Below are positions 40,600 through 53,512 of a DNA stretch of 64,000 bases, in pieces. Position 1 is the stretch's first letter. The number at the start of each line of letters is the position of its first letter. The position numbers and the translations under genes were made by a program. The DNA is from Ovis canadensis (taxonomy: Eukaryota > Chordata > Mammalia > Artiodactyla > Bovidae). Location: positions 18,051,001 to 18,115,000 of the forward strand of contig NC_091262.1 in NCBI RefSeq assembly GCF_042477335.2. Direction: 5' to 3'. Under the pieces are notes generated by a model that was given only the letters and a program-made list of their open reading frames with translations, had not been told where the DNA came from and ran no database searches.

Positions 40600-41312
40600 C
40601 CACTGCTTTTCAAAGTGTGGCTCCCTGACCATCAGATCAGCCTCACCTCAGAACTTGCTAGAAATGTAGAGGTTCAGGCCCCCAGACCTTCTGTGGGAGG
40701 CAGAATAATGCCCGCCTCAAGGTGTCGTCATCACAAGTCACTGAAGCTTCGAAAATATCATACGATGAAGGGGAATTGGGGTTACAGACAGAATTAAAAT
40801 TGGTAGTTAGCTGACTTTAAAATAGGGAGTGTATCCTGAATTATCTGGGTGGACCCAGGGTAATCACAAGGACCCTTGAAGGAGGAAGAGGGAGGCAGAA
40901 GAGATTCAGAGGACGGTGAAACTACAGAAGAGCTCAGAGAAATGCAGCACCACTGGCTTTGAAATGAAGGAAGGGGCTGCCAGCCAAGGAATATGGGAGG
41001 GAGGCCCTAGAAGGTAGAGAAGGCAAGGAAATAGATTCTTTCCCTAGAGTCTCCAGAAAGGAATGTAGCCCTGCAGACATCTTGATTTTAGCTAAGGGAG
41101 AGAATGTCAGATTTTCAGCCTTCAGGACTGTAAGATAATAAATTCATGTTGTTTAAGCCCCAAATTTTGTGATTATTTATTACAGCAGCAATAGAAAATT
41201 AATACATCTATTGAACCTAGGAGTGGGACCCAGAAATCTGTGTTTTAACAGCCAGAGGATTAACAAGTCATTGGGTTCTGATGCAGCTCAAGTTGGATAA
41301 CTACAGCCTTGG
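40600..41312 (+). mobile_element. MER5A DNA transposon split by an MLT1 LTR
   Basis: Left part TTTTCAAAGTGTGGCTCCCT ... GAACTTGCTAGAAATGTAGA (to about 40690). Right part GTGGGACCCAGAAATCTGTG ... TTGGGTTCTGATGCAGCTCA (from about 41215). Confidence 0.75.
40692..41214 (+). mobile_element. MLT1-type LTR (ERVL-MaLR)
   Basis: Starts TGTGGGAGGCAGAATAATGC. It contains GGGTGGACCCAGGGTAATCA and AGCCAAGGAATATGGGAGGG, a poly(A) signal in GTAAGATAATAAATTCATG, and ends near GAAAATTAATACATC. Ancient solo LTR. Confidence 0.82.
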
Positions 41313-41329
41313 ATCTATGCAGTCTAGGC

Positions 41330-41412
41330 CAGTTTTTTGCCTTCACTGAGCCTCAATATTATCATCTGTAAAATGGGAATACCATCACCTCCTTATAGTT
41401 AGAATTGATTCA
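41330..41412 (-). mobile_element. MIR SINE fragment
   Basis: GAGCCTCAATATTATCATCT and GTAAAATGGGAATACCATCA are reversed MIR core sequence. Confidence 0.7.
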
Positions 41413-41499
41413 AATAGAACAAATTTGCCTACTAGGTAAAAAGTAAATGGTAGAAAGTAATATTATGATTTTATTGCTAATGTGTCATGGAGATTCTTT

Positions 41500-41880
41500 A
41501 GTAGTGTCCTAAAAACCAAATTCAAGGACCCATGATAATGGGTAAATTATTTTGTAATTCTTTTCTAAACACAACAAAACATAGAAGCCATATACAGAAT
41601 GTTAAATCCAACCTTTACAGAGCAGAAAACTCCATTAAAAGCCCAAAGGCAAATTATAAACTAGAAAAATTACATTTACAACACTCTGAGAAACAGCGCT
41701 ATTTACCTTAAAGCACAAAGAACTCTTACAGACGAATTTTTTTAAAAAATGGAAAAATCAACAAAAGATATGAACAGTCAGTCTACAGAAAACAAAATAA
41801 AGATTACCAATAGGTGTTCTTACGGTGCTCAATCCCTTATCATTAAAGAAATGCAAACCAAAAGAGTGAGGCACCCATTT
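41500..41880 (+). mobile_element. Old L1 fragment
   Basis: Diverged ORF2-like sequence (CAACAAAAGATATGAACAGT ... TCATTAAAGAAATGCAAACC). Boundaries approximate. Confidence 0.55.
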
Positions 41881-42169
41881 TTCCTATGCTGGATACCTGA
41901 TTTGGGGAATTTCCTCTGAAAACAATTTCCCACAAGTGCATGGGGGTCCTGATGCACAGTCCTGATGCATATAAGAACGTCAGCTGGTTTGAGGCAGCAA
42001 AACTCCTTGGAAATAGCACCGAAGTTAGTCATGGGAGCCCACCAATGAAAAAGTCAGCATAGCCAAAGCCCACTCATAATAGCACAAGTTATTTTCCTCT
42101 CAAATCATTTGAAAACAGAAAAAAAAAATACATGTTTACATCCATTGTATGCATAGAAAATGTACAAAA

Positions 42170-44166
42170 CCTTAAAATATGATAGATCTGATAGACTGCC
42201 GGATAAACTATGAACAGAGGTTCGTGACACTGTACAGGAGACAGGGATCAAGACCATCCCCATGGGAAAGAAAAGCAAAATGGCTGTCTGAGGAGGCCTT
42301 ACAAAGAGCTGTGAAAAGAACAGAAGCAAAAAGCAAAAGAGAAAAGGAAAGATAAACCCATTTGAATGCAGAGTTCCAAAGAATAGCAAGGAGAGATAAG
42401 AAAGCCTTCCTCAGCAATCAATGCAAAGAAATAGAGGAGAACAATAGAATAGGAAAGACTAGAGATCTCTTCAAGAAAATTAGAGATACCAAGGGAATAT
42501 TTCATGCAAAGATGGGCTCAATAAAGAACAGAAATGGTATGGACCTAACAGAAGCAGAAGATATTAAGAAGAGGTGGCAAGAATACACAGAAGAACTCTA
42601 TAAGAAAGATTATAATGACCCAGATAACCATGATGGTCTGATCACTCACCTAGAGTTAAACATCTTGGAGTCCAAAGTCAAGTGGACCTTAGGAAGTATC
42701 ACTATGAACAAAGCTAGTGGAGGTGATGGAATTCCAGCTGAACTATTTCAAATCCTGAAAGATGATGCTGTGAAAGTGCTGCATTCAATATGCCAGCAAA
42801 TTTGGAAAACTCAGCAGTGGCCACAGGACTGGAACAGGTCAGTTTCATTCCAATCCCAAAGAAAGGCAATGCCAAAGGATGCTCAAACTACCACACTATT
42901 GCACTCATCTCTCACGTTAGTAAAGTAATGCTCAAAATTCTCCAAGCCAGGCTTCAGCAATATGTGAACCATGAACTTCCAGATGTTCAAGCTGATTTTA
43001 GAAAAGGCAGAGGAACCAGAGATCAGATTGCCAACATCCACTGGATCATCAAAAAAGCAAGAGAGTTCCAGAAAAACATCTATTTCTGCTTTTATTGACT
43101 ATGCCAAAGCCTTTGACTGTGTGGAGCACAATAAACTGTGGAAAATTCTGAAGGAGATGGGAATACCAGACCACCTGACCTGCCTCTTGAGAAACCTGTA
43201 TGCAGGACAGGAAGCAACTGTTAGAATTGGACATGGAACAACAGACTGGTTCCAAATAGGAAAATGAGTACATCAAGGCTGTATATTATCACCCTGCTTA
43301 TTTAACTTCTATGCAGAGTACATCATGAGAAACGCTGGGCTGGAAGAAGCACAAGCTGGAATCAAGATTGCCAGGAGAAATATCAATCACCTCAGATATG
43401 CAGATGACACCACCCTTATGGGAGAAAGTGAAGAAGAACTAAAGAGCCTCTTGATGAAAGTGAAAGAGGAGAGTGAAAAAGTTGGCTCAAAGCTCAACAT
43501 TCAGAAAATGAAGATCATGGCATCCGGTCCCATCACTTCATGGCAGATACATGTGGAAACAGTGGCTGACTTTAGTTTTGGGGGCTCCAAAAATCACTGG
43601 AGATGGTGACTGCAGCCATGAAATTAAAAGACACTTACTCTTTGGAAGGAAAGTTATGACCAACCTAGACAGCGTATTAAAAAGCAGAGACATTACTTTG
43701 TCAACAAAGGTCCATCTAGTTAAGACTATGGTTTTTCCAGCAGTCATGTATGGATATGAGAGTTGGACTATAAAGAAAGCTGAGTGCAGAATTGATGCTT
43801 TTGAACCGTGGTGTTGGAGAAGACTCTTGAGAGTCCCTTGGACTGCAAGGAGATCCAACTAGTCCATCCTAAAGGAGATCAGTCCTGGGCGTTCATTGGA
43901 AGGACTGATGTTAAAGCTGAAACTCCAGTATTTTGGCCACCTGATGCGAAGAGCTGACTCATTTGAAAAGACCCTGATGTTGGGAAAGATTGAGGGCAGG
44001 AGGAGAAGGGGATGACAGAGGATGAGATGGCTGGATGGCATCACCAACTCAATGGACATGAGTTTGGGTGGACTCTGGGAGTTGGTGATGGACAGGGAGG
44101 CCTGGTGTGTTGTGGTTCATGGGGTCGCAGGGAGTTGGACATGACTGAGTGACTGAACTGAACGGA
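42170..44166 (+). mobile_element. BovB LINE in ALDH1A3 intron 12
   Basis: About 2.0 kb, antisense to ALDH1A3, from the linker before RT to the 3' tail (GTGACTGAACTGAACGG). RT pieces include PNLENSAVATGLEQV-type sequence and RYADDTTLMGESEEELKSLL at about 43395-43455, so YADD is intact. Frameshifts near 42900 and 43090 and a stop at 43267 break the protein. Confidence 0.93.
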
Positions 44167-45407
44167 GCATAGTGTGACAGTGTAAAAATTCAAAGTAGTG
44201 GATTTGTCAGCTTCATAAGGAAAAGCAAACCAAGTGATGAAACCATGCTGAACCAGCACGTAACCAGTAAGTCAAATACAAAATCACTCCTGTAAGATGA
44301 AGTGCGTGAATCACTTAATTCTTATTCCTGCACTCACTGCCCTGCTCAAGTTTTTGTCACTTTTATTTGACCCACTGTGGCATTTTCTAAATGGCTTGTC
44401 ACCCAGTTTTGACCACCTTGGGGCTCAAGGCCATCCATAAGCCCAGTCTTTCTGCCACTGGACCTCACCGGAACACTGGGGTGCTGGTACTGCTGATTAC
44501 AGAGTTCACCACTGTGTGCTCAGCACCCAGCATGTGCCCAGGGCATCAAAGGTGCTCAGTAAATATATGCCAGTGAACAAAGAACAAGTGCACGAGAGGA
44601 ACATAATGGATGATGGAGCAGTGGTTACTTCTAACAAACGGGATTGAGGGTCAAGGGAGGGAAGCCTTGACTTTCGATGTGTCTCCACAGTGTGGATTTT
44701 TTTTCCCTTACTGTATTGCAAAGCTAAACAAAGAACTAAGAAAAACAGCCAGGAGGAGGAGAAACTGCAGGCTTTGTTCCCAGATCTGCACAGGGGGAGA
44801 CGTGAGGGGCCCGTGGGTGGCCAGGAGCCGGGGGACGGGGAAAACCATGGAATCCACCACATGGGGCTCCGCATGGAAAAGGGGAACTTACCACAACGTG
44901 CAGACATTAATTAGAGACAACTGGAAGTGGGGACTGGTTTTCGAGCCAGTTTCTGGGCTCCTTGTGGATTATGTCAAAGTACATTGTCAAAAGCTTTGGG
45001 AAAAATATATGCCAACGGTCAAAAAAACAGACATCCACAAAAGTCCCCACTGTGGCTAATCAGCAGGGTGATACGTGGACTGGGTGCAGCAGACACCGGG
45101 CCTGTCCTGCAGCGGACAGGCAGAACCACGGAGGAGTGGGGAGATGCAGGCCAGGAAAGCAGGGAGTGGACAGAGGGTAGGAGTCAGCTGCCTAGGATCA
45201 GGTGGGTCCCACACACCCTTCCTGTAGCTCTGACACCCAAGGATACCTGCTTCGGGGACTGAAGTTTCTGCTGTGGGTGGAGGCTGCACCTAGCCCCTAG
45301 AGGAGGCCTTGGTGGGGCTGGCTGAGGCCACAGCGCAGAGGAGACAGATGAGGGGAGCCCAGGGGAGCAAGGCCCTGTGGTGTGCAGGGTTTAAGAGTTC
45401 ACCCTCA

Positions 45408-45700
45408 GGGGCTTCCCTGGTGGTTCAGAGATAGAAAGAACCCACCTGTCAAGGCAGGAGGCGTGGGTTGCATCCCTGGTCTGGGAAGATCCCACATGCC
45501 GCAGAGCAACCAAGCCCAATGCCACACTATTGAGCCTGTGCTCAGGAACCTTAATTACCAAAGTGCGTGCCCCAGAGCCCCACGCCCAAAGGAAGCCACT
45601 GCAGTCAGAAGCCCGCACAGCACAGTGAAGAGTAGCTCCCACCAGCCGCCGCTAGAGAAAAGGCCACACAGCAGTGAAGACCCATCACGGCTAATGAATA
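45408..45700 (+). mobile_element. CHR-1-type SINE
   Basis: GGGGCTTCCCTGGTGGTTCA start, GATCCCACATGCCGCAGAGC, then the CHR-1 body CCAGAGCCCCACGCCCAAAG and GCACAGCACAGTGAAGAGTA. A cetartiodactyl element in ALDH1A3 intron 12. Confidence 0.85.
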
Positions 45701-45734
45701 AGTGAGTACACCAATTAATGAAAAAGAGGCCAGT

Positions 45735-45845
45735 CCCAGCTGTGTCACTCACTGGCAGTGTGAACTGGGGAAGGCACAGGACTTCCCTGAGTTTTCTCAT
45801 CTAAAAACAGGGACAGCAGCAGTACCCACCTCCGATGGACTGCAC
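45735..45845 (-). mobile_element. MIR SINE fragment
   Basis: TGTCACTCACTGGCAGTGTG, then TTTTCTCATCTAAAAACAGG match reversed MIR. Confidence 0.6.
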
Positions 45846-46429
45846 GAGTGTGTCTGCCTGAAATTTGCCGGCCCTTCATGTGAAGAAATCAGGAGGCGGG
45901 GCCTTTTATCTTTGGGCCCGATACAGGAGACCACAGCCTAGGCTGATGGGGCACAGCCTCCCAAAGGGTAAGACAGAAGGGAACCGTGAAGGAGGGCATA
46001 GTGTGACAGGCTGAGAGGCTCAGCATGTTGGGTCTGTCCTGAGACCTTACTAGTGGGCAGAAGAGCCACACCCTGACCACGGAGAGTGCCCACCCTCCTT
46101 GCCGCAGGCTTCCCCAGCCCTGCCCTGTCTTCATGTGGTGGTTCAAGCACCTGCTGCACAGCTCCATGTGGGCTGGGTGCTGGGGGTCGCTGAGGCTGGG
46201 GGTCAGTCCTGGGGCAGGAGGGGGCAGGTGGGGCAGGAGGAGAGGGAGAGAAGACAGGGGGCCAGCCCAGCCCAGAGGGAAAGGACCACCAGCCCGCAGG
46301 TACAGCTGAGCCAGACTGGCACACACGAGCATAGGGCAAGGCTCTGGACCAAGCACCCGCCACCACCCTGCAGACCTAGTGAGTCTTCCGTCCGCCCTGC
46401 GGACAGGCGTGCAGTGACGGGAACACTTA

Positions 46430-46534
<105 letters not shown>

Positions 46535-46974
46535 TCACCGGGAGAGGACCCGGCCAGCCCTTGAGTGCTGCGGGCACTTGGTGCTGGGTGCAGAGCATTG
46601 CCGAAGCCATGGTCTCTGTCCAGGTTTTATACCAGGAAAGCTTTGTTTTCAATCTCTGCCTTCTTGTTCTCACCACCAGAAACTAAAGTTTGAATATCGT
46701 GAAGTATAAATCTTCTCACGGGGGTAGGAAGGAAATGACAAGGGGAGAAAAAGACAGGTGAATTTTGCTGAGGGGATAAGAATCAGCTCTGAAATGAGAC
46801 AGGACTCATTTCAAAGTTCTCCTGCTTCTTGGCCTCCAATTCACACTTATCTTCTAAGATTATCTTTAAAATGAGGATAGTGTCATCAGAGGATGAAAGA
46901 GAGACTTTCATCCATACTTTGTGCAAGAACATGCGCTGCTCTTAGAATAAAAAGGGGAGATCCAACGCGGTGGT

Positions 46975-47145
46975 CAAGAGCACCAGTTTCATCAGAGCTG
47001 AATGGCTGGCTCTGAGCTCTGCTCTGCCGTGTGCTGGCTGTGTGACCCTGGGCAAGTCACAGAGTCTCTCTGCGTCTCGAGTCCCTCAGCTGTGAGACAG
47101 AGACGATGAAGGTGGTCACGAGGAGGGGGCAACATGCTCAGACGT
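46975..47145 (-). mobile_element. MIR SINE
   Basis: GGCTGTGTGACCCTGGGCAA and CCCTCAGCTGTGAGACAGAG are reversed MIR. It lies within intron 11 between exons 11 and 12. Confidence 0.8.
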
Positions 47146-47244
47146 GTGTGGTGCATAACGAAGGACGGAAAGCTCTCTGCTTACAGAAGGGTAAGGAGAC
47201 CGGCTGGCCGGCAGCTCGGGGGCTGGGCACTCACGCTCTACTTA

Positions 47245-47403
<159 letters not shown>

Positions 47404-48755
47404 CTATGATTAATTGGAAGGATGGCAATTAGAGGCTGCAGAGTGAAGCATGTGTGCCCTGAGCAGGCACCTCCTTCACGTATGCTCTTTTCACACACCC
47501 AGTGCTCACACCCATGGGAGAGGATGAGTGAAGGACAGCACCCAAGGATTCTTTTTAGCTGTTCGATGGTTGAAATCTGAAGGAAAAGACTGAACTAAAC
47601 AAAAGTAAAAAATAACTATCAAAATACTATGTTGGGTGGAAACCCTCTCACTGTGGTCAAGGCGTCTAGAGGTCCCAGCCTCAGAGGAGCCTCTGCGTGC
47701 TGGGACGCACAGACAACTCTGAAAGTCATCCCTGGGAAGTTACTGTGAAGGGTGTTTGCAGGCGCAGATTGTGGGCCCTGGCCTTTCTGTGTTGTGTGTT
47801 CTATCAAGAAGATGCCCTGAAATGTTTCCCTAATAATTCCCAGGGAAGGAACAAGGCTGTGTTTCTCACCATCTGCAACATAGCAAATAAAAGGAAAGAG
47901 TTACAGGCTGAACATTCAGAGGTAATTTTGAAAGGAGCCTGTAATGGATTCAGTGTTCAGCGCCACAGCTCAGGAGGACAGTGTCAGCCTGCCAAAACAC
48001 CTCCCTGGTTCCCAAGGAGCTTCTCTCACGGAGGCTAAACAGCTGTGTCTCATGCCATCACGGTACAGTTAGTAACCCCCCGAAATCCCAAGGAGAGCAT
48101 GTATAAACAGCTCATACCAGCAAGACTCTGGCAGTGATTCCCTCTTTCACATGCCCCCAAAAGTGCCACAGCCTGAGGTCCAGGCACCTGGGACTCAGGT
48201 GGGAACCACTTCCAGCTAGCTTAACCATGGCCCTGAAAGACAGAATTACACTCTTACGGGAGTTACCCTAATTTCCACCACTCCAAGGACGCCCATGATG
48301 GACAGCTACTAAGAGACTTCTAGTCAGGACAGGTCTTTGGGATGAACAGTTGCCATTTAGGTTTTGTCTGGGGGAGTGAATGCGGCTTTGGGCCCTGAAT
48401 CCCTGGCTCAGTTTCTGATAAGAGCACAGGCTGCAATGGCTCTCCACCCCCAGCTAACCTGAGAACACGTCAGAGCACAGAAGAGGGACTGTTGTTCCCA
48501 GAGAGGATGAGCAAGGCATGGAAGTGGGGGTTAGGACAAGCTCTACAAAGAGCTCACGGGTCCCGGGCAGGATGACCGCCCAGAGGACTCCAGAGGAGAG
48601 GGAAAAGACCACAGAGCAAGGAAAACACTCCCTTCCCAAAGGCTTCGGGGATCCCTTGGCCCTGGAGAAGGCTCTTTTTGAAAGGCCCAGCCCCTTTCCC
48701 TGCCCCCAGGGCCCCAGCTCAGCACAGGACATGGTTTTCCTCGCAGCCCCCTGAC

Positions 48756-48920
48756 CTCCTCTTTGGCAATCCGCATGGTGTCTGTAACTTCTGAGAAGAC
48801 GGTGGGTTTGATGAAGAGCCCCCTGTCTTCCATGGCGGAGCCCCCGCATTCCAGCTTGGCTCCCTCCTTCTTTCCGCTCTCGATCAGATCGAGGATTTTG
48901 TCGAACTGCTTCTGGTCAAT
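48756..48920 (-). CDS. ALDH1A3: ALDH1A3 exon 10 (residues 357-411)
   Basis: This 165-bp exon follows a TTTTACAG acceptor and ends AAAGAGGAG at GTCAGG, a weaker donor than those of the neighbouring exons. It encodes [20 protein letters not shown], then [20 protein letters not shown] and [15 protein letters not shown]. The [18 protein letters not shown] stretch belongs to the catalytic domain around the substrate channel and matches ALDH1A3 rather than 1A1 or 1A2. It is separated from exon 9 by a 10.4-kb intron loaded with BovB elements and an LTR. The invariant KEE at the end, whose second Glu is part of the KEEIFGPV motif contacting the NAD ribose, is complete with exon 11. Confidence 0.97.
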
Positions 48921-49169
48921 CTGTAAAACAGAGGGAGATGAGCTTGGCTTCTTTCTGGATGCTGGCTGGCAGTGTATGTGTCCAACAGCCTCCTATGTGG
49001 TGGCTGATCTCATTATGTTCTAGCCAAGACAAAATTCATGGACCAGATGTGCCTTGTATGCAAATGTAGCTCCAACGCACAAATCTAGGTTCTCTGGGGC
49101 AGGGGAGAGACGGGCTGTTCTCATCCTCTCCAGGTATGAGTGTATTCATCCATCTGACCCCCTCCATGG

Positions 49170-49393
49170 GTGCTGTGTGCTTAGTCACTCAGTCAAGTCC
49201 GGCTGGACTTGCGACCCCCTGGACTGCAACCTGCCAGACGCCCTTGTCCATGGGACTTTCCAGGCAAGAATACTGGAGTGGGTTGCCATTTCCTTCTCCA
49301 GGGGATTTTCCCAACCCAGGGATCAAACCCACATTTCCTGTGTCTCCTACGTTGCAGGCGGATTCTCTACCCACTTAGCCCTCAGGGAAGCCA
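49170..49393 (-). mobile_element. Bov-tA SINE
   Basis: Full-length reverse copy (GTGCTTAGTCACTCAGTCAA ... CTTAGCCCTCAGGGAAGCC) in ALDH1A3 intron 9. Confidence 0.94.
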
Positions 49394-49624
49394 TGCTCTT
49401 AAGCAAATCCATGGGTGAAACAAAATCTGAAGTAGTCATATTCTTGGTTCTAACTCTCGAATCTTTCTAGGGTTGTCAGATTTAGCAAATAAAACCACAG
49501 GATACCCAATTAAATTTGAATTCCTAAAAAAACAGGAAACAATTTTTAAAGTATAAGCAAATCCCGAACAATATTTGGGAGATACTTATGCTAAAAACGT
49601 ACCCACTGTTTATCTGAACTGGGT

Positions 49625-49885
49625 TGTTATTGCTTAGTTGCTAAGTTGTGTCTGACTGTTTGTGACGCCATGGATTGCAGCATGCCAGGCTTCCCTGTCC
49701 TTCACCATCTCCCGGAGTTTGCTCAAACTCATGTCCATTGAATCGGTGATGCCATCCAACCATCTCACCCTCTGTTGCCCGCTTGTCCTCCTGCCCTCAA
49801 TCTATCCCAGCATCAGGGTCTTTTCCTATGAGTTGGCTCTTTGCATCAGGTGGCCAAATACTGGAGCTTAAGCTTCAGCATTTGA
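49625..49885 (-). mobile_element. BovB 3' fragment
   Basis: Reversed BovB 3' end (TTGCTTAGTTGCTAAGTTGT ... GGTGGCCAAATACTGGAGCT), 5'-truncated. Confidence 0.9.
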
Positions 49886-50421
49886 ACTAGTTGCCATGTA
49901 TTTTATCTGGCAAAACTGGACACTGCTCCTAGGGCACCACAGATCAGAGTGTAACACTTCCTGGAATTCTCCATCCACAGGGCAGAGAAGTGAGAAATAA
50001 TGCTGACAACCTTACTCATCACCCATGGACACAAAATAGAGGCTCAAGGGGGTAGACAGGCTGCTCCTGGTTGGTGGGGAGCCAGCTCATCAGAAGAGCT
50101 CTACTTTCTGCCTCTGTGTTTAAGGGATCTCCTCGGCTGGAGTGTACCCTATAAATATCCAGCTTGTCGATGCTATACTCAACCAGCTGGCAAAGGGCAC
50201 CTCTCTGGGAGACTTAAGGTGGGAAAGTGCTCTCCCCACTCAAAATGGTCCTTCTTACCAAGTCCATGGGAGCCCTGTTCTTACCATGACTCTGTTGTAA
50301 ATCCCCTTTCTCTCTGCCTGGGAGAGCCAGAGTTTTGTTAGATAGGTTTGCTGTAGCTGTGACTTTCAAGTAAAAAAGTGGCTCAACTTAAGCAAATTTG
50401 AATAAAAAAAATAAGCAAACC

Positions 50422-53400
50422 TAAGGAGAAAAGGAAAGATATATCTATCTAAATGCAGAGTTCTGAAGAATAGCAAGGAGAGACAAGAAAGCCTTCCTGA
50501 GTGATCAATGCAAAAAAACAGAGGGAAACAATAGGATGGGAAAGACCAGAGATCTCTTCAAGAAAATTAGAAATACCAAGGGAACACTTCATGCAAAGAT
50601 GGGCTCGATAAAGTGCCAGGAGCCATCCCACCCATGACAAGGTCATGTGGAAGAAAACTGTTAAGCAAGGCTTCAGGACTTGAGGGGCTCCATAGACCAG
50701 CTTGAGCATCTACCCCAAAACTAGAATCTGTCTGTCTTACTGTTTTGTGCCTTTCACCAACTCTTCTGACATTAACAGGGGTCTATCCCCGATCACCTTT
50801 CTCTGGAGAAAATCAACTTAGGGCTCTAGCTAATAAGTCTCCTGGACATGAGAGGAATATTTCAAATCAAATACCCTCTGTTAGCATTCTAGCTTGCTTG
50901 GCAGGTTTATCCAGACTCTTGTGGCTACACATGTGATTATTTGCAGCCTCCCAACTGTGAGAGGCACGGGAAGCCTAAAACATAGAGCTCTTCAAAGAGT
51001 TAAAAGTTATCAGAGTAGTGCTGGTGTAGGATTTCATTATTGGGCCAATGCTTGTTGCTAAGTTCCCATATCTCTTATCCACTGTGCACCTGGGAGTGCA
51101 TTAGTTAGCATAGTTGGAATGTAAGAAAAACAAGTATAGCCTTGAATTTAACCACATCAGACCTTTGAGCTAATTGGTTCTTTCCTGTAACTCACTGCAC
51201 CTTTGCTCTGTGAGAAATATAACTCTGTTTAGCATTTTCTGAGGCTGACATAGATTAGAAATATAAAGAAAAAACATTTTGAGGGAAAATAAGTTTTCTG
51301 GTTGAGCAGCCTTTATCAAAAGAGGGTCATAAAATGTTCACAGGCCTCCAAGGCCAGAAGATAATGTACACAACATCATTGGTGGGAAAGGTATGCAGAA
51401 AAAATCTTGGTTTCGATAAGGGCAAAACTGCTGGAATGTTTGGGCTGACTCTGTATGACCTTGCATCTTTCATTTCCCTCTATGTACAAGTTAAATTATA
51501 AAAGTCCTTTTTGAAAATAAAATAAGGGGCCTCGCTCAAAGAAGCTTGGTCACCCATGTCTCTCTTTTTTTTTTTCTTTCTTTCTCTCTCTTACTCTCTT
51601 TTTCAGGCTGATCCCTTGGAGCATAGAGGCTCTCTGCGTTCACTTATCTGCCCAGGTTTCTAAGACCTGAACGGGAAGACGTTCTGCATCTTCACTCCCT
51701 CGGGAGACCAGGAGGGCACCTGTGGCCTCTGTGAACAGGGCAAGCCCCTTGTCTCAGGGCTTTATTGGCTTTCTGTGTAAACCAAGGAATATCAGCCTCT
51801 TTTTCTCCTGTATTCCTCTCTCATTCATTCATTCATTCGCCAACGCCGTTTCTCCCTCGGGTTCCCCTGGATCCTGTGGGGGCTAGACCCTGGCAATAAA
51901 CGACAGAAATGGTATGGACCTAACAGAACCAGAAGATATTAAGAAGAGGTGGCAAGAATACACAGGACAACTGTACAAAAAAATATCTTCATGACCCAGA
52001 TAATCACGATGGTGTGATCACTCACCTAGAGCCAGACATCCTGGAGTGTGAAGCCAAGTGGGCCTTAGAAAGCATCACTATAAACAAAGCTAGTGGAGGT
52101 GATGGAATTCCAGTTGAGCTATTTCAAATCCTAAAAGACGATGCAGTGAAAGTGCTACACTCAATATGCCAGTAAATTTGGAAAACTCAGCAGTGGCCAC
52201 AGGACTGGAAAAGGTCAGTTTTCTTTCAGTCGCAAAGAATGTTCAAACTACCTCACAACTGCACTCATCTCACATGCTAGAAAAGCAATACTCAAATTCT
52301 CCAAGTGAGACTTCTACAGTATCTGAACTGAGAACTTCCAGGTGTTCAAGCTGGATTTAGAAAAAGCAGAGGAATGAAAGATCAAATTGCCAACATCTGG
52401 ATCATCGAAAACACAAAAGAATTCAAAAACACACCTACTTCTGCCTCATTGACTACTCTAAAGCCTTTACCTGTTTGTATCACAACAAACTGTGGAAAAT
52501 TCTTCAAGAGATGGGACTACCACACCACCTTACCTGCCTTCTGAGTAACCTGTATGCAGTTCAAGAAGTCACAGTTAGAACCTGACATGGAACAATGGGT
52601 TGCTTCCAAACTGGGAAAGGAATACATCAAGGCTGTATATTGCCACCCTGCTTATTTACTTCTATCCTAAGTACATTATGTGAAATGCTGAGCTGGATAG
52701 AGCACAAGCTGGAATCAAGATTGCCAGGAGAAATATCAATAACCTCAGATATGCAGGTGACACCACCCTTATGGCACAAAGTGAAGAGGAACTAAAGAGC
52801 TTCTTGATGAAAGTGAAAGAAGAGAGGAAAAAACTGGCTTAAAACTCAACATTCAAAAAACTAAGATCATGGCATCCGGTCCCATCACTTCAGGGCAAAT
52901 AATAGGAAACAATAGAAACAGTGACAGACTATTTTCTTGGGTTCTGAAATCACTGCAGATGGGTGACTGCAGCCATGAAAATAAAAGACACTTGCTCCTT
53001 AGAAGAAAAGCTATGACAAACCCAGGATACATATTAAAAAGCAGAGACACTATTTTACAACAAAGATCTATCTAGTCAAAGCTATGGTTTTTCCAGTAGT
53101 CACATATGAATGTGAGAGTTGGACCATAAAGAGAGCTGAGCACCAAAAAATTGATGCTTTTGAACTGTGGTGTTGGAGAAGACTCTTGAGAGTCCCTTGG
53201 ACTGCAAGGAGATCAAACCAGCCAATCCTAAAGGAAACTGGTCCTGAATATTCATTGGAAGGACTGATGCTGAAGTTGAAACTCCAATACTATGGCCACC
53301 TGATTTGAAGAACTCACTCATTGGAAAAGACCCTGATGTTTGGAAAGACTGAAGGTAGGAGAGAAGGGGATGACAGAGGATAAGATGGTTGGATGGCATC

Positions 53401-53511
53401 ACCGACTTGATGGACATGAGTTTGACCAAGCCCTGGGAGTTGGTGATGAACAGGGAGGCCTGATGTGCTCCAGTCCATGGGGTCACAAAGAGTTGGACAC
53501 GACTGAGCAAC
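50422..53511 (+). mobile_element. BovB LINE, first of a pair, interrupted by an LTR
   Basis: Antisense to ALDH1A3 in intron 9. Segments 50422-50613 and 51896-53511 form one element. It starts in the linker (AGGAGAAAAGGAAAGATATA) and ends at the BovB tail start (GTTGGACACGACTGAGCAAC). It is heavily mutated: the RT YADD equivalent reads YAG-D near 52750, and there are many stops and frameshifts. Its end abuts the next copy directly. Confidence 0.92.
50614..51895 (+). mobile_element. Solo LTR (ERV), 1.28 kb, inside BovB
   Basis: Ends are TGCCAG at 50614 and CTGGCA at 51895, a perfect 6-bp inverted terminal repeat of TG...CA type. The BovB target is duplicated as ATAAAG (50608-50613) and ATAAAC (51896-51901). 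Inside, TATAAAAGTCC near 51497 resembles a TATA box and AAATAAAATAAGG near 51518 contains the poly(A) signal. A pyrimidine tract follows at 51562-51603. The 6-bp duplication fits class II (betaretrovirus-like) elements. No viral genes remain, so it is a solo LTR left after recombination. Confidence 0.88.
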
Positions 53512-53512
53512 A

